Assembly: GCA_021160625.1 (NCBI GenBank)
Contig: JAGHCE010000033.1
Span: 1 to 15,683, forward strand
Source: Planctomycetota bacterium
GTDB taxonomy: Bacteria > Planctomycetota > DG-23 > SLPQ01
Direction: 5' to 3'
DNA: 15,683 bases
Position numbers and translations under genes: made by a program. Numbering within the stretch: position 1 is the first letter of the stretch; each line of letters begins with the position of its first letter. The notes under the pieces were generated by a model, which did not search any database, was not told the DNA's origin, and saw only the letters and a program-made list of their open reading frames with translations. Positions 6,391 through 13,783 of the stretch are shown here, piece after piece.

Positions 6391-7785
6391 ATGCTACGTA
6401 GGGTGCTCTTGGTGGGGGACAGGCGCAGGGTGCCGGCGGAGGTGTTGGAGGCTCTTGCCGGCTGCGAGGTTCACATTGCCCGGACGCAGGCAGCGGCGCA
6501 AAGCGAGATGGACCAGAGTGCGTACGATACCGTCATCTGCCGTCCATCGGCGGTCGATTCAGAATTCCTGCAGGAGATTGTCGGACGGGAAACGCCCGTT
6601 GCGGTGTGGCTGGTCACGCCAAAGGCGGCCGGTGGCGCTTCGGGGAACCGGGAGAGCCTGTTTTGCCGGCCTAAGGGACTTGCCGTGGCGGATGCCCAGG
6701 GGCTGGAAAAGGTGCTACATCCCGTTCCCGGTGGAACCGCCGGTTTCCGTGCCGCGCCCCTGGAGGCGGATATTTCCAAGCTGCTACTATCCCTGACGGC
6801 CGGCGGCGCTGCGTGTGCCCGCGGACGCGAAGCGGTGGAAGCGCTTGTGGATTCCGGCGGCGCCGTGTACGCGGGGTTTGTTGTGCCGGGCCGGCATGGC
6901 GATCATCCGGTCTTCGCGGCGGGGGATCCGGAAGTGGCGGGCGATCTGTCGCTGGAGGGGCTGAGAAACTCGGGCTCACCGGGCCGGGTAGAGAAGACGA
7001 CGCAGGGGGAGACTGTCCGGATGTCGGTCGGGACCGGCCGCGGGGCGCTGGTCGCGGTGTTTCCAGCCGCCGACCGGGACGCGCAGGACGCCTTCAAGGA
7101 CTACGGTCCTGACGTCGCCTCGTTTCTGGCGAGGTGTTCGTCGAACCTGAGTGCCGGACAAAGGGCCTGCCTGCTGCTTGAGGCCGTACGTTCAATTATG
7201 CACGACACCCGTAACGGACTGACCGGGCTTTCCTTAGCCGTGGGCGGGTGGTTGAAGGATTTCCAACCCGGTTCCGGCCCGTCTGACGCGGTATCGGCCC
7301 TTATGATGCGCAGCCTGGGTTCCATCGAGCTGCTTTGCAGGGAATTTGCAGGCGTCGAGACGGCTATCAGGTTCGAGACCACTGATTCGGACGGCGGCAG
7401 GGTTGCGGCCTGGTACACGGATTCCCTGGCGCGCTTCGGCCTTGACGTGGAACCTGCCCGGGTCGACCCGTCGTTCAGGCTGCCGGTGCGTGCAAGGGGC
7501 TTGCTGGCAAGGGCGCTGGTCCAGCTGGCGTGGGCCCTCTACAAGCTTCACGCCACGTCAATAGCCGTCAGTTCCATCGGCTCCGATGCCACGGCTGCAG
7601 TGGCCATCGTCTTTGAGTCGGCGTTTTCGCCCAAGGCCATCGCCGCCAACCAGGCCGTTGAGCAGGCTGCGGAGTTCATCGAGTCGGGGGGCGGATCTCT
7701 CGACGTCGAGCGGTGCGGGAAGCGTACTGAGATCAAGATTACCTTCGCCGTTCGTCCGGCGTTTTCCGTGGAAGGAGTTGTGTAA
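6391..7785 (+). CDS. Degenerate histidine-kinase-like protein: pseudo-receiver, GAF-like region, H-box, degraded ATPase
   Basis: 464 residues from the ATG at 6391 (GGGAGG six bases upstream). Residues 1-112 follow the beta/alpha rhythm of a response-regulator receiver (RRVLLVGD, YDTVICRPS, PVAVWLVT), but the phospho-acceptor position reads C/R instead of Asp. Residues about 120-250 resemble a GAF domain. Residues 262-290 hold an H-box, with His271 in IMHDTRNGLTG, as in HisKA dimerisation helices. The C-terminal part (about 335-455) has the shape of a HATPase domain, including a late ESGGGSLDVE strand, but its N-box (LVQLAWALYKLH) lacks the key Asn and no DxGxG is seen. It may act as a phosphotransfer or scaffold protein rather than a true kinase, like Spo0B or ChpT. 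It is a single gene, probably sigma-54 dependent. Confidence 0.7.
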   Translation: MLRRVLLVGDRRRVPAEVLEALAGCEVHIARTQAAAQSEMDQSAYDTVICRPSAVDSEFLQEIVGRETPVAVWLVTPKAAGGASGNRESLFCRPKGLAVADAQGLEKVLHPVPGGTAGFRAAPLEADISKLLLSLTAGGAACARGREAVEALVDSGGAVYAGFVVPGRHGDHPVFAAGDPEVAGDLSLEGLRNSGSPGRVEKTTQGETVRMSVGTGRGALVAVFPAADRDAQDAFKDYGPDVASFLARCSSNLSAGQRACLLLEAVRSIMHDTRNGLTGLSLAVGGWLKDFQPGSGPSDAVSALMMRSLGSIELLCREFAGVETAIRFETTDSDGGRVAAWYTDSLARFGLDVEPARVDPSFRLPVRARGLLARALVQLAWALYKLHATSIAVSSIGSDATAAVAIVFESAFSPKAIAANQAVEQAAEFIESGGGSLDVERCGKRTEIKITFAVRPAFSVEGVV

Positions 7786-7828
7786 GCCGCCGCGCGGACC
7801 GGTGGCACGGATTGCAGGGTCGCTGGTT

Positions 7829-7878
7829 GCGGGACCGGAGCACCTGCGCCTGTGCCGTGCCGGTCCGCGCACGTTTTT
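7829..7878 (+). terminator. Possible terminator after the degenerate kinase gene
   Basis: GCGGGACCGG (7829-7838) pairs with CCGGTCCGC (7860-7868) with one bulge. Inside it GCAC pairs with GTGC. TTTTT follows at 7874-7878. The five bases between stem and T-run are more than usual, so confidence is moderate to low. Confidence 0.38.
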
Positions 7879-7890
7879 ACTACGAGGGAG

Positions 7891-8046
7891 GAGGGCTTCG
7901 CCCCCTTTCTGCTATGGAGCCCGCGCGCGTTGCCCGTGGCAACCCTCTGACCTTCTGCGGGCGAGGCAATACCTCGCCCCTACGACAGTCATTCCGCGCG
8001 CGGCAGGCCGCGCCCTACGTGACTATGTGGCACTGGTGGCTCTGTA
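7891..8046 (-). repeat. Modular hairpin repeat, copy B (reverse)
   Basis: Read on the minus strand the modules are: GCCACCAGTGCCACAT (about 8041-8025); GCGCGG/CCGCGC hairpin (about 8013-7996); GGGCGAGG-loop-CCTCGCCC, an 8-bp stem around a 5-base loop (7979-7959); GAAGGTCAG (7955-7947); TTGCCACGGGCAAC (7942-7929); GCAGAAAGGGGGCGAAGCCC (7912-7893). It fills most of the gap between two convergent genes. Confidence 0.8.
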
Positions 8047-8098
8047 GCCCGTGGAAGTTTTGCAGGCAACAATGCCTTGTCTCTGCTGGACAACCGGA

Positions 8099-9217
8099 TT
8101 ACCTCTGCTTGGAGCCGCTTAGCTCGGCATAGACGGCGGCGAGGTCCTTTGCCATCCGGCGGCTTGAAAAGCGGCTGCCGGCGGAGCGGGCCGCGGCGGT
8201 TGCAATTTTGTCCCTGGCGGCTCGGCTCGAAACGAGCCTCACAAGGGCCGCGGAAAGCGCCTGTGAATCCGACGGGCGCACAAGAAGCCCCGTTCTCTGT
8301 GGGTCTACAAACTCCCGTACTCCCGTGACCGCAGGAGCCACCACCGCCTTGCCCGCCGCCATTGCAAAAAGCAGCGGCCTTATGCCCTGGAAGTCGCCCG
8401 TCGGCAGCACCGCTATGGCGCATTCCGACAGGCTTGCGGGGAATGTCCGCGGGTCGCGCACACGGACTCTATCCCGGATGCCGAACTGCGTGGAGAGCGC
8501 CTCGACGTACGCCTGGTCCGTGCGGGCACACACCACGACAAACGACGAATGCTCCACTTGGCGGGAAAGCACCCGGCAGGCCTGCAGAAAGTAGTAGTAA
8601 AGCGTCCTCGCGCCGCCGGACACCTCGACCGGCAGGAGCATAATCGTCGTCGACTCACCGGTCTTGGCCTCGCCGGGTGCCGCTTTCGGGGGGAGGCTCA
8701 CGCCGTACGGGACCTTCCACACCGCAGCCGGCTTCAGGCGGCCCAGGGATATGACGACGTCCCTGGCATAGGCCGACGGTGTGACGACTGCGTCGATGTA
8801 CTTTCGCAGCGCCCAGAAAAAGGCGCATCCTGCTGCATTGAGGAGCGACTGGTTTGCAACAGGCGGCCTCGGCGGTGCATACACACTGTAGAGAGTCGCC
8901 GGGGCTGCCCCCGAAGCCGCCAGCAGCGCCATTGACATTGCCGCACGTCGGTCGTGACAGTGCACAACGTCGACGCGCTCCCTGACGAGAAAGGAACGCA
9001 GGGCAAGAAGCGAGCGCGGTCCGCGATGCATGACGCCCGCCTGGCGGGCGCGGTTAGTGATACCGGCTATTGTGTTGCCGTGCTTGGGGGCCCATACCTC
9101 GACGACGAGCGGTGCCTGGTCGTCGGTCGCATACCGGGCCACGGCCGCGGCCGCTTCCGAGCCGTGGACACAGCCGGGTTCGCAGATGAAATGGAGGACT
9201 TTTATCGCGGCAGACAT
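8099..9217 (-). CDS. GT-B fold glycosyltransferase, GT4-like, with altered donor-site motif
   Basis: 372 residues from the ATG at 9217, with AGGGGA five bases upstream; the frame stays open to 9379 but that part overlaps repeat copy C and the promoter. GT4 enzymes move a sugar from a nucleotide sugar to glycan, lipid or protein acceptors. The N-terminal half has the acceptor-domain pattern (KVLHFICEPG start, VDVVHCHDRRAAM at 82-94, DAVVTPSAYARD at 142-153). The C-terminal half ends with AMAAGKAVVAPAVTGVREFV and TGLLVRPSD, typical of GT4 donor domains. The usual EGxxxxxEAMA stretch reads QGIRPLLFAMA at 277-287, so both Glu of the EX7E motif are lost (Gln277, Phe284). It may have changed chemistry or be inactive. 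A single-gene unit with its own promoter. Confidence 0.82.
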   Translation of the reverse strand: MSAAIKVLHFICEPGCVHGSEAAAAVARYATDDQAPLVVEVWAPKHGNTIAGITNRARQAGVMHRGPRSLLALRSFLVRERVDVVHCHDRRAAMSMALLAASGAAPATLYSVYAPPRPPVANQSLLNAAGCAFFWALRKYIDAVVTPSAYARDVVISLGRLKPAAVWKVPYGVSLPPKAAPGEAKTGESTTIMLLPVEVSGGARTLYYYFLQACRVLSRQVEHSSFVVVCARTDQAYVEALSTQFGIRDRVRVRDPRTFPASLSECAIAVLPTGDFQGIRPLLFAMAAGKAVVAPAVTGVREFVDPQRTGLLVRPSDSQALSAALVRLVSSRAARDKIATAAARSAGSRFSSRRMAKDLAAVYAELSGSKQR

Positions 9218-9260
9218 TCGGTTCCCCTGTTTCGTGGGAAGCAACAAAACCACAATACAA

Positions 9261-9288
9261 ATATTAGTTTGGTTTGCACGAAAGTCAA
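9261..9288 (-). promoter_or_regulatory. Sigma-70 type promoter of the glycosyltransferase gene
   Basis: On the minus strand, TTGACT (9288-9283), a 16-bp spacer and TAATAT (9266-9261), in a locally AT-rich stretch. Expected start near 9254, leader about 37 bases. Confidence 0.65.
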
Positions 9289-9340
9289 TCCATCCCGGCG
9301 TTTGACCTGTCCATCGGCGGTCGCGGCGGCGCAGCGGAGG

Positions 9341-9543
9341 GCCACCAGTGCCACATTGCCATCCGTAGGGGCGAGGCATTGTCTCGCCCGCAGAAGGTCA
9401 GTTGATTGCCACGGGCAACGCCCGTGGCCCCGTAGGGGCGCCGCTTGCTGCGCCCTCAGCACCGGGCAGGGCAAGCCCTCAAGCCCTGTCCCTACAAAGC
9501 CACCAGTGCCACATAGCAGAAAGGGGGCGAAGCCCCCCCCCTA
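9341..9543 (+). repeat. Modular hairpin repeat, copy C (forward), longest and most complete
   Basis: Order: GCCACCAGTGCCACAT (9341-9356); GGGCGAG-N7-CTCGCCC (9369-9389); GAAGGTCAG (9393-9401); GCCACGGGC-AAC-GCCCGTGGC, a perfect 9-bp stem (9408-9428); GGGCGC-N8-GCGCCC (about 9436-9455); a further hairpin module with GGGCAGGGC and GCCCTGTCCC (9464-9493); a second GCCACCAGTGCCACAT (9499-9514); AGAAAGGGGGCGAAGCCCC (9518-9536). It fills the gap between two divergent transcripts. Confidence 0.85.
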
Positions 9544-9550
9544 TATTGGC

Positions 9551-9579
9551 TTGATATTTTCGAGGCGGCACGTTATCTT
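9551..9579 (+). promoter_or_regulatory. Sigma-70 type promoter of the hsp20-lon-kinase operon
   Basis: TTGATA (9551-9556), a 17-bp spacer and TATCTT (9574-9579). Expected start near 9586, leader about 70 bases. No CIRCE-type inverted repeat (TTAGCACTC-N9-GAGTGCTAA) is visible here, so HrcA control is unlikely. Confidence 0.6.
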
Positions 9580-9656
9580 AGAGTTGAAATCGCATTCCGG
9601 CGACGACGAAGTACATCCGGTCCGCAGCCGGGTGCTCTCTGGAGGCATTGGGAAAG

Positions 9657-10067
9657 ATGGAACCGTCGGAGGGTCTTGAACTCTTTCACGAATGTCTCGC
9701 CTCCGGGCGGACCGAGGCCCTGCGTGATCTCTTTTCCTTTTCCTCGGCGTACCAGTACTGGAGCGATATCTGCGCTTCCCTGGGGCGGGCCATCCCCGAC
9801 GAAGCGGCGTTCAGGAGTATGGTCGAGGCGCTTTTTGCCTCGACGCTGGTCCGCGACGAAGTATCCTGCTACAACCCGGGCGGCTGTCGTGAAAAGATTA
9901 TCGGCCCGGTGGCCTCGGTCGTTTTTCACAAGCGCGGCGCCGGGAACCAGAGGAGAGTGGCTTCCCTCGTCAGGGAGGACGGTCGTTGGAAAGTGAGGAC
10001 TTATCCGGGCGTATTTCCCGGCGAACTGCTTTGTGAGGCAAGGCGCGGCGCGCGGCCGACCGCGTGA
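9657..10067 (+). CDS. Small protein of unknown function, first gene of the hsp20-lon operon
   Basis: 136 residues that I do not recognise. An acidic helical start (EPSEGLELFHECLASGR) is followed by aromatic-rich helices (FSFSSAYQYW). The end reads VASLVREDGRWKVRTYPGVFPGEL, a strand pattern often seen in NTF2-like folds; that is only a resemblance. There is no signal peptide or membrane span, so it is probably cytoplasmic. GGAGG at 9641-9645 is 11 bases from the ATG; an in-frame TTG at 9648 is only two bases from it, too close. It ends 12 bases before hsp20, so it is co-transcribed with chaperone and protease and may serve protein quality control. Confidence 0.7.
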   Translation: MEPSEGLELFHECLASGRTEALRDLFSFSSAYQYWSDICASLGRAIPDEAAFRSMVEALFASTLVRDEVSCYNPGGCREKIIGPVASVVFHKRGAGNQRRVASLVREDGRWKVRTYPGVFPGELLCEARRGARPTA

Positions 10068-10079
10068 AAGGCAAGACCT

Positions 10080-10490
10080 ATGAAGGGCGGCAAACCCAGA
10101 AGTATGTTGTATTTCCTGTCGGCCCGGTTTTCCGGGAAGGAGATTCACACTTCGTGGCGTCCGAATATGGACGTGTACGAAGCCGACCAGGCCGTTGTCG
10201 TGTCCCTTGAGATACCGGGTGTCAGGCCTGAAGATATTGAGATTATGCAGTACGCGGACAGGCTGCAGGTTTCCGGCGTGAGGCGCCCGGGGTCCGGTGA
10301 AACACCGAAACGCTTCCAGCAGATTGAGATTGTCTGCGGGCAGTTCGAGAAGGAGATTATCCTGCCGCTTTCCTTGAGGGGTGCTCCGGTGGAGGCGGCT
10401 CTGTCGCTGGGGATTTTGTCGCTCAGGATTTCAAAGGAGACTTCCGGCGGTGCCGGTGTTCAAAAGCGGATCGAGATCGAGGCGCAGTAA
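10080..10490 (+). CDS. Small heat shock protein, Hsp20/alpha-crystallin family
   Basis: 136 residues. These ATP-independent chaperones bind unfolding proteins and pass them to other chaperones or proteases. The alpha-crystallin domain runs from about 25 to 118: it opens with WRPNMDVYEADQAVVVSLEIPG, has RPEDIEI, and ends with the family's A-x-x-x-G-I-L motif (ALSLGIL). The C-terminal tail has an I-E-I sequence, the IxI motif that docks into neighbouring subunits in sHsp oligomers. The N-terminal arm is short. Only four bases separate its stop from the lon start, which suggests coupling. Confidence 0.92.
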   Translation: MKGGKPRSMLYFLSARFSGKEIHTSWRPNMDVYEADQAVVVSLEIPGVRPEDIEIMQYADRLQVSGVRRPGSGETPKRFQQIEIVCGQFEKEIILPLSLRGAPVEAALSLGILSLRISKETSGGAGVQKRIEIEAQ

Positions 10491-10494
10491 GTCA

Positions 10495-12900
10495 ATGACC
10501 AACGAAGAGAAACCCGGCGGCGCGATAGGGATGGTCGCGCACTCTGAGAACGGACCAAAGGGAGTCTCCCAACTTCCCGTCGTCCCGATCAGCGACAACG
10601 TCGTTTTTCCATTTACGGTGATACCGCTTTCGATTACGGCGCCGAAGGCGGTCGCCGCCGTCGAGTATGCAATGAGCCGCGAGCGCACGCTGGCGATGGT
10701 GGCCGTGAAGGGGCCGTTCGAAGGGTCGCTCACGGCGGACAATCTCTTCAAGATCGGCACGGCCGCTAGGATTGTGCGCCTCTTCAAGGCCCCCGACGGC
10801 AGCCTCAATCTTATCCTGCAGGGCGCTTATCGCATTCGCGTCGTGGATATGCGCAGCGAGGACAACGTCTTCGTGGCGAGGGTGAAGAACTCCCCCGAGA
10901 AAAAACCCGCCGACCGCATCGCCGCCGAGGCCCTTACCCGCAAGGTCCTCGACCAGTTCCGCCGCCTCGTCCAGCTGACGCCGTACCTCTCGGACGAGCT
11001 CGAGACTCTCGCACAGGAAATCGACAATCCCCTGCAGCTGGCGTACCTAGCAGGCGCGCTTATCCGGATGGAAAAAGACGCCAAGCAGGAAATCCTCGAG
11101 CTCGACCTCCCCGAGAAGAAGCTCAGCCGTGTTTACGGGATATTGCAGCAGGAGCTTGCCATTTTGGAGATGGGCAACAAGATCCAGAGCGAGGCCCAGA
11201 CCGAGATATCTAAGAGCCAACGCGAGTACTTCCTGCGCGAGCAGCTAAAGGCCATCCGCCGCGAGCTCGGCGAGCTCGACGCCACTATGGCCGAGGTCGA
11301 GGAGCTTCGCGAGAAGATTTCAAAGACCGACCTTCCCGAAGAAGTCGCCAAGGAAGCCGACAAGCAGGTCGGCCGGCTCGAAAGAATCCCCACCGCCTCG
11401 GCGGAGTACTCCGTCGTGCGCACGTACCTTGACTGGCTGCTGGGCCTGCCCTGGAGGGTCTCAACCCAGGACAACCTCAACCTGCGGCGCGCCCGGAGGT
11501 TCCTCGACGAGGATCACTGGGACCTTGAGAAGGTCAAAGAGCGGGTGGTGGAGTTCCTGGCCGTACGCAAGCTCAAAAAGGACAGCCGCGGCCCGATACT
11601 GTGTTTCGTGGGGCCTCCCGGCGTGGGAAAGACCAGCCTCGGCCAGTCGATAGCCCGGGCGCTTGGCCGCAAGTTTATCCGGATGTCACTGGGCGGCATC
11701 CGCGACGAGGCCGAAATCCGCGGTCACCGCAGGACTTACGTCGGCGCGCTGCCCGGCCGTATCATACAGGGCATCGAGCGCACCGGAACGAATAACCCCG
11801 TCTTTATGCTCGACGAGATCGACAAGGTCGGTGCCGACTTTCGGGGAGACCCGTCAAGCGCGCTCCTGGAGGTGCTCGACCCCGAGCAGAACTTCTCCTT
11901 CCGCGACCATTACGTCGAGATGCCCTTCGACCTTTCCCACGTGCTTTTCATTGCAACCGGCAACATTACCGACACCATACAGCCGGCCCTTCGGGACCGG
12001 ATGGAGATTATCGAGCTGCCCGGCTACACCGAGGAGGACAAGGTCCGGATCGCCGGCGACCACCTCGTGCCGCGTCAGATTGGAGAAAACGGCATTCCCG
12101 ACGGCAATCTGCGTTTCACCGCCGCCGGCCTGCGCGAGATTGTCAGGTTTTACACGTTCGAGGCCGGAGTCCGCAACCTCGAACGAAACATCGCCGCCAT
12201 CTGCCGCAAGTATGCCACGAAGTACGCGTGCGGCCGCCGGCGGCCGCAGAAAATCGGCCCCGAAGAGGTCCGCCGGTACCTTGGCCCCCAGCGCCGCACG
12301 GCCGACGTGGCCCGCAGAACGTCGCGTGCTGGCGTGGCAACGGGCCTGGCCTGGACTCCTTCGGGAGGGGACGTGCTCTTTATCGAGGCGCTTTCGATGC
12401 CGGGCAAGGGCAACCTGCTGCTGACCGGCCATCTCGGCGACGTTATGCAGGAATCGGCCCGCGCGGCCTTGAGCTACGTCAGGCACCGCGCCGGAGACCT
12501 GGGAATCGGCGACGAGTATTTCAGGAGGCATGACATTCACATCCACGTCCCTGCGGGAGCCATCCCGAAGGACGGCCCCTCCGCCGGCGTCACGATGGCC
12601 AGCGCGATCGTCAGCTGTCTGACGGGCCGCCCGGTGAAAAAGGACGTGGCTATGACCGGCGAGATTACGCTGGCCGGCCACGTTTTGCCCATCGGCGGCC
12701 TGAAGGAAAAGGTCCTTGCCGCCAGGCGTGCCGGCATAAGGACCGTCATCTTCCCCAGGCAGAACAAGCCCCAGCTTGACGACATCCCCGCAAAGCTCAG
12801 GCGGCATCTGAAGTTCACACTCGTTGAAACCGTCGACGAGGTCTGGGATGCCGCGCTTTTCAAAACCCGCAGGCTTGCTCCAGGGAAGGGCGGTAGGTGA
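10495..12900 (+). CDS. lon: ATP-dependent protease Lon
   Basis: 801 residues, normal for bacterial (LonA) enzymes. Lon unfolds damaged and regulatory proteins with ATP and degrades them in the cytoplasm. The N-terminal substrate-binding domain begins near residue 26 (QLPVVPISDNVVFPFTVIPL), with coiled-coil helices at about 230-310. The Walker A is GPPGVGKT (373-380) and the Walker B is VFMLDE (436-441). The protease domain has the Ser-Lys dyad: Ser696 in PKDGPSAG and Lys739 in GGLKEK, spaced 43 residues as in E. coli Lon. The chosen ATG follows the hsp20 stop by four bases; an upstream in-frame ATG at 10381 lies inside hsp20. No strong ribosome binding site is seen, so coupling is likely. Its TGA overlaps the kinase start. 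Confidence 0.97.
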   Translation: MTNEEKPGGAIGMVAHSENGPKGVSQLPVVPISDNVVFPFTVIPLSITAPKAVAAVEYAMSRERTLAMVAVKGPFEGSLTADNLFKIGTAARIVRLFKAPDGSLNLILQGAYRIRVVDMRSEDNVFVARVKNSPEKKPADRIAAEALTRKVLDQFRRLVQLTPYLSDELETLAQEIDNPLQLAYLAGALIRMEKDAKQEILELDLPEKKLSRVYGILQQELAILEMGNKIQSEAQTEISKSQREYFLREQLKAIRRELGELDATMAEVEELREKISKTDLPEEVAKEADKQVGRLERIPTASAEYSVVRTYLDWLLGLPWRVSTQDNLNLRRARRFLDEDHWDLEKVKERVVEFLAVRKLKKDSRGPILCFVGPPGVGKTSLGQSIARALGRKFIRMSLGGIRDEAEIRGHRRTYVGALPGRIIQGIERTGTNNPVFMLDEIDKVGADFRGDPSSALLEVLDPEQNFSFRDHYVEMPFDLSHVLFIATGNITDTIQPALRDRMEIIELPGYTEEDKVRIAGDHLVPRQIGENGIPDGNLRFTAAGLREIVRFYTFEAGVRNLERNIAAICRKYATKYACGRRRPQKIGPEEVRRYLGPQRRTADVARRTSRAGVATGLAWTPSGGDVLFIEALSMPGKGNLLLTGHLGDVMQESARAALSYVRHRAGDLGIGDEYFRRHDIHIHVPAGAIPKDGPSAGVTMASAIVSCLTGRPVKKDVAMTGEITLAGHVLPIGGLKEKVLAARRAGIRTVIFPRQNKPQLDDIPAKLRRHLKFTLVETVDEVWDAALFKTRRLAPGKGGR

Positions 12901-13766
12901 GGGCCGTGCTGGAGCCCGGCGAGCACCTCGGCCGCTACGAGGTGGAGTCTGTCCTGGGCAGGGGCGGGATGGGCGTGGTTTACAAGGTGCGCGACCCCAG
13001 GAGCAAGATGGCCTACGCCGCCAAGGTCCTGCACCGGGATGCCGGGAGCCGGCGTGACTCAGTCAGTCGTTTCAAGACCGAGGCGCGCATCGCACGGCGT
13101 CTCACCCATATGAACGTCGTTCACGTCTTCGCGCTCAAATTGTCGAAGGGCGCGCTCTTTTACGTGATGGAACTCGTCGAGGGCGCCGCCCTGGATGAAT
13201 GCCTCAAGACCGAGGGCCCCTTTCCCCTCGACCGTTCGTTAGCCGTCGTCCGGGAAGTCGCCGCGGCCCTTCAGTACGTCCACTCGAAGCGCTACGTTCA
13301 CCGCGATGTGAAGCCGGGCAATATCCTCATACGCGCCGACGGTCACCTGAAACTCGCCGACTTCGGCCTCGCGCAGAAGTTCGGCCGCGTACGGCAGACC
13401 CGCTCCGGCCACGTCCTGGGCACCGCGAAGTATATGGCCCCGGAACTCATCGAGGGCACGAAAGTCTACCCGCAGACCGACATCTACGCCCTCGGCGTTA
13501 TGACCTACGAGCTCATCGCCGGAAGAGCGCCTTTCGAGGCCGACAACACCGAGATATATATGGACCTCCATCTCTACGCGAAGCACAGGCCGCTTCTCGA
13601 CGTCAGGGGAGGCACGGACAGAAACCTCAGCCTCTTCGTCGATAAGATGCTGGCAAAGTCCCCTTCCCACCGCGTACCCTCGGCGCAAATGGTGTACTCC
13701 TGGATGGACTTCTACCTGACCAGCGGCTTCTTCGCGGACCTCCCGCGCACGCTGAGGGACTACTGA
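12897..13766 (+). CDS. Soluble Hanks-type Ser/Thr protein kinase
   Basis: 289 residues, essentially a bare kinase domain with no membrane span or sensor domain. All catalytic motifs are present: Gly loop GRGGMGVVY (21-29), Lys43 in AAKVL, alpha-C Glu62, HRDVKPGN (135-142) with Asp137, DFG (155-157), GTAKYMAPE (175-183), and an Asp in the QTDIYALG helix. It should phosphorylate proteins on Ser/Thr in the cytoplasm. The GTG start overlaps the lon TGA by four bases (GTGA) with GAAGGG upstream; a second GTG at 12906 is an alternative. As last gene of a small-protein/hsp20/lon operon, its likely targets include Lon, Hsp20 or their substrates; that is inference from position. Confidence 0.93.
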   Translation: MRAVLEPGEHLGRYEVESVLGRGGMGVVYKVRDPRSKMAYAAKVLHRDAGSRRDSVSRFKTEARIARRLTHMNVVHVFALKLSKGALFYVMELVEGAALDECLKTEGPFPLDRSLAVVREVAAALQYVHSKRYVHRDVKPGNILIRADGHLKLADFGLAQKFGRVRQTRSGHVLGTAKYMAPELIEGTKVYPQTDIYALGVMTYELIAGRAPFEADNTEIYMDLHLYAKHRPLLDVRGGTDRNLSLFVDKMLAKSPSHRVPSAQMVYSWMDFYLTSGFFADLPRTLRDY

Positions 13767-13768
13767 GC

Positions 13769-13783
13769 CCCTCGCGTCGAGGG
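13769..13783 (+). terminator. Hairpin directly after the kinase stop codon
   Basis: CCCTCG-CGT-CGAGGG is a perfect 6-bp stem starting two bases after the TGA. It is followed by C-rich repeat DNA, not a T-run, so it may slow or protect the transcript end rather than act as a classical terminator. Confidence 0.35.

Noticed and set aside
7803..7816. TGGCACGGATTGCA resembling a sigma-54 promoter
   Set aside because: The GG-to-GC spacing is two bases too short, and it lies after a gene end with no rightward gene behind it.
8064..8077. AGGCA-ACAA-TGCCT hairpin as terminator of the glycosyltransferase gene
   Set aside because: The stem is short, and on the minus strand it is followed by an A-run instead of a T-run.
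9218..9379. N-terminal extension of the glycosyltransferase
   Set aside because: It would cover the promoter at 9261-9288 and part of repeat copy C. The ATG at 9217 has a clear ribosome binding site.
9341..9543. CRISPR array in the repeat-rich gap
   Set aside because: The repeats are unequal hairpin modules without constant-length spacers, and no cas gene is present.
11854..12807. Long open frame of 317 codons on the minus strand inside lon
   Set aside because: It is a shadow of lon, which has every catalytic motif in its own frame. Long antisense frames are expected in GC-rich coding DNA.
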